A DNA stretch of 13,728 nucleotides from contig JAAOMT010000112.1 in the NCBI GenBank assembly GCA_016748015.1, positions 174,916-188,643 of the forward strand, given 5' to 3'. A program made the position numbers and the translations under genes. Positions 8,268 through 13,728 of the stretch are shown here, piece after piece (within the stretch, counting starts at the first letter, position 1; each line of letters starts with the position of its first letter). This DNA comes from Geosiphon pyriformis (Eukaryota > Glomeromycota > Glomeromycetes > Archaeosporales > Geosiphonaceae). The notes beneath the pieces were generated by a model. That model saw only the letters and a program-made list of their open reading frames with translations. It did no database searches and was not told where the DNA came from.

Positions 8268-8700
8268 CTTAGAAAATTCTCAAAATCCAACTAACATTTT
8301 GAAATTGATTAGCTACCAATTTCAGTAAACTGTTAGTGACTTCAGGCCTGGATAAAAAACGTTTCCTTTGACAGAATTCTATTTCTTTTACATTTCTTTT
8401 ATTTTCTTGTATTTTCTTATTACAATCATTAGAGTAGCCTACAGACAAGATTCCTGTAGAAGAGTTGACTTTCACAGCAAAGTAACTACACATTTTAGTG
8501 AGCTTCCAGATGAGCAATTTCTGGGAAAGAAGTTGACATTTACTACAATGTAACTACATAAAGTAACTGGCACAGAATTGGCCATTTCACTTATAAGCCC
8601 AACAATTCAAATTATAGGAGATAATTTGAAGATAAATTTAGTTATTGGAGGTTCAATTACTTCTAAAAAAAAAACGTGAATTTGCAACCAACAGACATTT
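8268..8700. other. Unassigned segment between LTR and LINE fragment
   Basis: This 430-base block matches neither the gypsy element nor the endonuclease motifs of the neighbouring LINE. On the + strand a frame can be read from about 8431 to 8673. It includes ELPDEQFLGKKLTFTT, a TAA at 8551 that could be a mutated CAA, and ELAISLISPTIQIIGDNL. It ends at an A10 run (8666-8675). On the - strand a frame of about 80 codons (8517 to 8269) also exists, and ORF2 of the LINE stays open until 8607. The + strand reading looks more protein-like, but I cannot identify it. It could be a cellular gene scrap, a third element, or a diverged part of the LINE. Confidence 0.35.
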
Positions 8701-9617
8701 ACAATATTCAAGAAAAGAGACCAAAAACCTTCAGTAACAACATCCAGATTTCCAGCATCCTTTGCATCATTAAATAAATCCATATTTTCCAGGAATTTGT
8801 TTAATGAACATTCCCTAAAGCATGACCACTTATCAACATTTGCATTCTTAATCTTGAACTTCCACTTATTCTTATTGGCTTGTATACAATCATTATTGAA
8901 GTAAACATCTAAGAAACCACTCAAACCAACTGAAACCAAAACAGTATTATGATCAATGTCAAAGAAATCAGAAACTGGAACAACTTTATGATCAGCTACT
9001 GCAGACAACAAACTCTTGCTCACAAAAATGTAATCAATAACCTTTATAATACCCTTTGAGTTGCCCCAAATAGAAGCTTTAACCAATAAATATCCACTAA
9101 AGAAATTAACCAAGCCCAAATCCAAACAGAATTTAAAACTAGCACTTTTCTTAGATCTACTCTAATTGAAATCTTTATCTAGAACCACAAACGTGGAAGA
9201 ATTAACAGCCTTGGCAATAAAAAAATTGATTTTACAAGCTTGGCTAAATCTGGTTTCAGCAGAAGCACCAGCATAAAGGCCCAAAATCACAATTGACAGC
9301 TTGCCTTTGAAAAGAAGCCGAACAGAAATAAGATGACCAGAAATTTTTTCAACCTTGGAAACATAATATGCAAGAAAATTGTTCATAATAATTGCTACTC
9401 CAGCACCAAGAAATCTTTTATTCAACCCAGAAGAGAATATCCTTACCCCATCAAACTTGTTTATAATTCAAGGCCTAATATTAGATCTTAACTTTGTCTT
9501 CATAACAATAGAAATCATACTTTCAGAATTTACATACCAATAAACAATGTCTTCTTGTTTGGCAAAGACATTGATACCATGAACATTGCATGTTGCAAGT
9601 TTCCAAACTAGATCCAT
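8700..9617 (-). pseudogene. LINE ORF2 N-terminal part: AP-endonuclease-like (EEP) domain
   Basis: This domain would nick target DNA to prime reverse transcription. It starts at ATG 9617-9615, overlapping the ORF1 stop. Motifs in order are TCNVHGIN (codons about 9-16), then KTKL where families usually have ETKL, so the metal-binding Glu at codon 40 (9500-9498) is Lys. GAGVAIIM, GLYAGAS, DFN (codons 149-151), VIDYIF (Asp codon 195) and DFFDIDHNTV (Asp-His codons 222-223) follow. In-frame stops lie at 9470-9468 (TGA, expected Trp in RP*II) and 9164-9162 (TAG just after DFN). No frameshift occurs over about 300 codons. After SLFLN (about 8700) the sequence stops resembling the family. The frame stays open to a TGA at 8606-8604, but no RT follows. 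Confidence 0.85.
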
Positions 9618-9619
9618 TA
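9615..9619 (-). promoter_or_regulatory. TAATG stop-start overlap joining LINE ORF1 and ORF2
   Basis: On the - strand the ORF1 stop TAA (9619-9617) and the ORF2 start ATG (9617-9615) share one A. A UAAUG overlap is known to support translational coupling in the SART1 non-LTR element; the same role here is inferred from position only. Confidence 0.75.
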
Positions 9620-11350
9620 TTGAGAAAGAAGAATAGCAAAAACCAAACCAGCATTGTTCATTTTGGCCAAAAAGCCCATAACTATAATTAAAAGATTGTT
9701 CAGAGTTTTTTCCATTTTTGAAATAACCAAAAAATCAAAAACCACTGCTTCCACAATAGTCTTACCACAGGTGGCCACACCTGAACCCTTACTTATCACT
9801 ATATTTGCCCCTTGATTCTGTAATGAAGGAATCACCAATGGCTGACATCCAGAGCTAGGCTGGAAAACCATTGGCTTAGGTGTGTTCAACCTCTTAGCCA
9901 ACTTGTTAATATATTCCACAAGACTGGCAAGATTATGCTCAAGAGCAGCAAACTTATTGTTCAAATTCACAGACTTCATCAGATTAAGTTTCATCTTCAA
10001 AGAGAAACCAGAAGCTGCTAAGCCATTGTGTACAAAGAGAGAAAGAAAAGAAGACCCACCAACAATATTGGTCCAAAAGGCACCACCAAAGAAAACAGGA
10101 TGAGAGATTAGAGCAGAACATTTAGCATAAATAAAAGCCAGTCTGCTTTTATTATCATCTGACAATATTCTGTAAAATAGGCCATCAAGAAAAACATTTC
10201 CATCCATAAAACAACTTAAAAAGGTATAATCCAAATTTTTATACTTAACACACTTGGCAGAACTTAAGTAAGACCAGTGCAAATTGACATTCTTTAAGAC
10301 AGGTGTAGTTTTTATAACAGCATTAAGCAAAAAAGCAGAGTCAAAACAAACAACAGCATATCTGACTTGGGCATACATAACAAGATGTCAATTAATAACA
10401 CATGTTTTCTTATTCACAGAACCAATAAAGTCCCAGATGTTATGAGCATTGGTATCTATCAGCAGTGTATAGAGCAATACTATATGCTGATCTCTTGTAT
10501 TCCATGATTCCTTGTCTGTATTAGTCTTGATGACTCTCATGGAATCTTTCCCAATTAAGATAGACCATTTAGCTGCAACCAAATCAGTTTGATTCAATTG
10601 AGCAAATTTTACTACAGCCTTCTGTCATAGCCCCACTAATTGCATCTTAATTAATACAATAGAACCAAATTCAAAAAGTACAGCACACACAGCCTCAGCT
10701 AATATCCCAACAGGAATTTTTTTTACCACTACAGATTTCTTTAGATTAGTGTTTACTAGAATATTTGCAGCTTCTGTCTTTTCTGTAGTCTAAAATAGGC
10801 TCGATTCAGAAGTAAATGTTACTTTGATGATTCCAGAAAATTTTGAGGGAGTAAAAGCCCTCCCAAAATCATTAATTTTTAAAAAAAATTTCCTAACCAC
10901 TACCAGCTTTTCTTGAAAAAAATTTCCAATTACCTTATTTAAGCTAATATCTAAAGTGAATGACTTTCTAATTAGGATGTCAACCTAAGAAGTTAATTTT
11001 CCTCAGTGGCTTTCCCAGTGCTCTTTTGGTTAGAATTTTTGAATCTTTAGGTGTTTGATCCAAATTCTTTCCAGCAAGAGCACCATCTTTACTATAATCA
11101 AAGCTGGTTTCCTTAACTAAACACTCCTCTTCCATGTTCACACTATCTGACTCAGTAGTATTACCAGTTTCAGAGCTCCATAAATGACCACCCAATTCCA
11201 TAGCAGCAATTTTATTATTATTAATATTATCTTCCAAAGCATTACCTCTTCTCTTTTTTCTAAACTCAACAGATTTCACAACAATGTTAAAACCAGATTC
11301 CATAACAGATTTCTTCAGAACAGCAATACTAGAGCCAACAGTGGCTTCAT
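9617..11350 (-). pseudogene. LINE ORF1 protein: acidic N-terminus, RRM-like part, decayed zinc knuckle
   Basis: ORF1 would bind element RNA. From the N-terminus come AVLKK, KKRRGNALED and an acidic stretch with SETGNTTESDSVNMEEECLV (about 11180-11120). A one-base frameshift near 10985 is followed by RKSFTLDIS and an RRM-like fold VVKKIP...VKFAQLNQ...SILIGKDSMRV (about 10725-10538). A knuckle-shaped segment at 10252-10211 keeps only the outer cysteines, with Tyr at the second Cys and at the His. A helical stretch (about 9972-9880, heptad-like LEHNLASLVEYINKLAKRL) may be a coiled coil. Stops lie at 10792-10790 (TAG), 10627-10625 (TGA, expected Trp) and 10390-10388 (TGA, expected Arg). The start is unclear: ATGs at 11380 and 11350 are one frame off, and the first in-frame ATG is at 11303. 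Confidence 0.78.
10211..10252 (-). other. Decayed CCHC zinc knuckle in LINE ORF1
   Basis: The 14-residue segment has Cys at positions 1 and 14 but Tyr at 4 and 9, where CX2CX4HX4C needs Cys and His. TGT-to-TAT and CAT-to-TAT are single transitions, both at CpA sites on one strand or the other. Confidence 0.6.
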
Positions 11351-11455
11351 AATTAAGTAAAAACAGTTTGAATATATCATACTGAATGATAAAAAGCTTT
11401 TTTCAAAAAACTTTTTTGACTCTTTTTTGGGAATTAGAGATGAAAGAGAGAAAGA
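11351..11455 (-). other. LINE 5' leader candidate
   Basis: This segment holds two upstream ATGs (11380 and 11350 on the - strand) in a frame that ends in TGA 21 codons after the first. It also has an A6/T6 alternation with HindIII-like AAGCTT (11391-11417) and, further out, a CT-rich stretch on the - strand (about 11432-11455). Composition changes abruptly just beyond it, which I take as the element's 5' edge. Confidence 0.4.
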
Positions 11456-12983
11456 AGTTTTTTATATTAATAACTTTTTTATAATTTAATTAAAAATTAT
11501 TATTAGTTTAATATTTTAATATATATATTAAATTAATACAAAAATAATTTTTAATTTACAAATATAATAAAATACTATAATTAAAATATGTAAAACTTTA
11601 AACTTTGAATACAAAAACAATTTTAAACAATTTAAACTAAATTTTTTGTATTTATAAATAAATTTCAAGTAAATTAAACAAAGTTTAAAATTAATTAAAA
11701 TTTTTATTTATTTACAAAAATTAACAAAAAATTTTAGTAAAATCAAAAAATCAAAAACATAAAATAGTACAATAAAAATTTGTGTTAAAAAAAAAATATA
11801 TATTTTATAATAGATATTTATAATAATAATATTTTTTATATTAGAAATAATTTAAATAATTAATTTAAAAACAAACTTTTTTTAACTTTAATTAATTAAT
11901 TTAAAAACAAATTTTCTTATTTATTATATTAAAAACTAATAAATTTTATAATTATTTAGTTATTAATTATTAATTTATTAATTAGTTTAAAATATTGAAC
12001 TTAGAATAAATATTATTATTATTATTGAAAAAAATATTAAATTTTTGAATTTATAAGACCAAAAAAATGTTTATTATTAGATTTTACATTTTAAAAAATA
12101 ATAACAAAATAAGAAATTATTAAATAAATAATTTTAAATTGGTTTAAAACAACTTTTTAAAACTTAAATTATTATATTTAAAGATTTTTTATAGTTAAAA
12201 CCAAATAGCAATTGTTAAATAACTTGAATTTAAATATTAGTTTATAGTATTTTTTTGAGAATATTTTATAAACAATATTATATTAACAGAATTAAACCAG
12301 ATTTTAGCAGTAATATAAAAACAGTAAATTAAAAAGATATTATTAGTAAAATAATTATAATTAAATTTTTTTTTAATAACAATAAACAAAATTTTTATTA
12401 ATTAATATTAATTACTTAGAAGCCAAAAAATCAATCAAATTTAATTTAACAAATTTTATTATAGTTTTTATTATTTTTTTAAAAGTATTTATAAAAATTT
12501 TCGTAATAATTACCACTTAATTTATTGTTTTTTAAGATTATTATTTACTAAAGTATTTAATTAAATTTTTTGGTATTTACTTTTTTTCCTTTAAAAAAGT
12601 TTTATTTTTGTCATTTATATTAATCTATTGTTAACTATTATAGGCTTTTTTATTTTACATTCAAAATTAAATTTTATGTTTTTATATCTTTTATTAACAA
12701 CCAAACTATTATTTAAAAAAGATTTATCTAAAAAAAAAATCACTTTATTATTAGAATTATTTATGTTTTTTTTGTTTTTTTTTTGGCTTTTAAGTAAAAT
12801 CATTATTAATTGGATTATAAATGATTTTTTTTTTAATTTTTTTTTAGTTATATTATTACAAGTAGTAATTATTAGATATTAAACAAAAAAGTTGATATTT
12901 TGTAAAAAATTAATAACTATAACAAAAAACAATTTCTCTTTGAAGAATTTTGAATTTTATTTATGTCAATAATATAAAAAAAA

Positions 12984-13019
<36 letters not shown>

Positions 13020-13440
13020 GAAAACAATAAAAAAGCTTTTAAATTTAAGTTGTTTTATCGATAAAAATTTTAGAAATTGTGAAAGTTGTAATTTTTAAAA
13101 AAATCAATAAAAATTTAAGGAAAATAAAATTTAATACGTAAATTTGTTTAATGTTAATAAATTTTATAATTACTTTAAACAATTATATAAAAAACCATAA
13201 TAAATTGTATAAAAAAATAATTTTATTTAACATAAATAAATAATTATTTGTGTAAAAAGCATATAAACGAATTTTTATTAATAATTTCAAATTTTTTGCA
13301 TATTAAAATAATGGTAAGATTACAGGTTATTATTATAATTTGTAAATATATATATATAAAAAATAAAAATATTTGTCAAAAATTTCATTACTTTTTTGTT
13401 ATTATTGTTAACCTTAAAAAGTTTGAAAGAAAATAAATTT
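11456..13440. other. Extreme AT-rich, apparently non-coding stretch
   Basis: Two lines counted by eye have 7-10% G+C, against about 35% in a counted line of pol. Only short frames exist (for example 12628-12882 on +), made of Leu/Ile/Phe/Lys low-complexity sequence expected from such base composition. There are runs of A and T, ATTA-type simple repeats and short direct repeats such as the 15-mer TAATTTAAAAACAAA at 11861 and 11897. I see no gene, RNA gene or transposon motif in it. It may be intergenic spacer or a fully degraded repeat island. Confidence 0.75.
12986..13018 (+). repeat. (TAA)11 microsatellite
   Basis: There are eleven perfect TAA units, preceded by an A-rich run and followed by AG. 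It is the longest perfect short tandem repeat in the window and could be length-polymorphic. Confidence 0.95.
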
Positions 13441-13728
13441 TCAAAGTTTTTTAAATTTCGAAAGATATCAAGTTGAGTATTTAACTGAACTTATGATATT
13501 TACAGAAATAATTATGCTTTATTCACAGATCTGTTAAAAGAAAATATAATTGGTTAAGAAAAAGTTATATAAGCTATATGGGTTTTATGATTAAATCATA
13601 TCCTTTTGAAAATTCTCATCGGGAATTTTTAGTATTACTCGTTTAGGCAATAATACAATGAAACTTGTTTGGCGTATTTCTTTGTGTGTACCTACTTTAA
13701 CCTATTTAGTATAATTTATAACGAATCA
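13441..13728. other. Right-end segment with higher G+C and small inverted repeats
   Basis: The last 290 bases are less AT-extreme than the preceding block. They hold an imperfect inverted repeat (arms about 13464-13475 and 13488-13500) and a perfect 15-base palindrome (13586-13600). A tiny frame of 18 codons from ATG 13658 to TAA 13712 (MKLVWRISLCVPTLTYLV) is present, too short to call a gene. This could be the edge of a gene or another repeat that continues to the right. Confidence 0.4.
13586..13600. repeat. Perfect 15-base palindrome TATGATTAAATCATA
   Basis: Two 7-base arms flank a central A. It could be a protein-binding site or small hairpin, but chance occurrence in AT-rich DNA is plausible. 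Confidence 0.5.

Larger units (their letters stand above)
8700..11455 (-). mobile_element. Non-LTR (LINE-like) retrotransposon, 5' part kept, reverse transcriptase missing
   Basis: Read on the - strand, this is a two-ORF element. ORF1 carries an RRM-like part and a decayed CCHC knuckle, a TAATG overlap follows, and ORF2 begins with an AP-endonuclease-like domain. LINE-like homology in my judgement ends near 8700, before any RT motif. The 5' end is placed where normal-complexity sequence gives way to extreme AT DNA near 11455. Several in-frame stops and at least one frameshift show an old copy. The loss of the 3' part is the opposite of normal 5' truncation, so the element was probably cut by a later insertion or deletion on its 3' side. 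Confidence 0.82.

Noticed and set aside
9882-10103. A + strand frame of 73 codons with basic residues
   Set aside because: It is antisense to LINE ORF1, whose - strand reading runs unbroken for 250 codons and shows family-like motifs.
12628-12882. An 84-codon + strand frame of Leu/Phe/Ile-rich residues resembling a membrane protein
   Set aside because: It lies in DNA of about 90% A+T, where TTT, TTA and ATT codons dominate any frame. It has no motif, and the overlapping - strand frame is equally low-complexity.
13658-13714. Small ORF MKLVWRISLCVPTLTYLV
   Set aside because: Only 18 codons, no supporting signals, and such frames occur by chance; left as part of the unassigned right end.

Overview
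The window looks like a transposon-dense, AT-rich stretch of a fungal nuclear genome. From the style of both retroelements I think of an arbuscular mycorrhizal fungus (Glomeromycotina, Gigaspora- or Rhizophagus-like). That placement rests on recalled resemblance of protein motifs and was not checked by any search. No ordinary host gene, rRNA, tRNA or CRISPR array can be supported.

Region 1 (1 to about 8267, + strand) is a Ty3/gypsy-class LTR retrotransposon whose 5' LTR and primer-binding site lie left of the window. Its order is Gag with a CCHC knuckle, aspartic protease, an unusual Cys-rich module, a dUTPase, reverse transcriptase, RNase H, integrase (HHCC, DX35E, GPY/F), a separate accessory ORF after pol, a purine tract, and a 3' LTR with TATA box, AATAAA and a tandem repeat of 20-21 nt period. 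Gag and Pol share one frame. The copy is dead: 18 in-frame stops and one frameshift break gag-pol, and two frameshifts break the accessory ORF. All 12 TAA/TAG stops can be explained by single CpA-to-TpA transitions on one strand or the other, which resembles RIP or methylation-driven decay.

Region 2 (about 8268 to 8700) is unassigned. It may hold a short + strand coding remnant ending at an A10 run.

Region 3 (about 8700 to 11455, - strand) is a non-LTR (LINE-like) retrotransposon. ORF1 has an acidic N-terminal part, an RRM-like part, a CCHC-type knuckle that has lost two ligands, and a possible coiled coil. ORF1 joins ORF2 through a TAATG stop-start overlap. ORF2 encodes an AP-endonuclease-like (EEP) domain and is cut off before the reverse transcriptase. 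The 5' end is kept and the 3' end is missing, the reverse of normal LINE truncation, so a later interruption or deletion is likely, possibly linked to insertion of the LTR element.

Region 4 (about 11460 to 13440) is an extremely AT-rich (about 7-10% G+C in lines counted by eye), apparently non-coding stretch with a (TAA)11 microsatellite. Region 5 (13441 to 13728) is less AT-rich and holds small inverted repeats; its identity is unknown.
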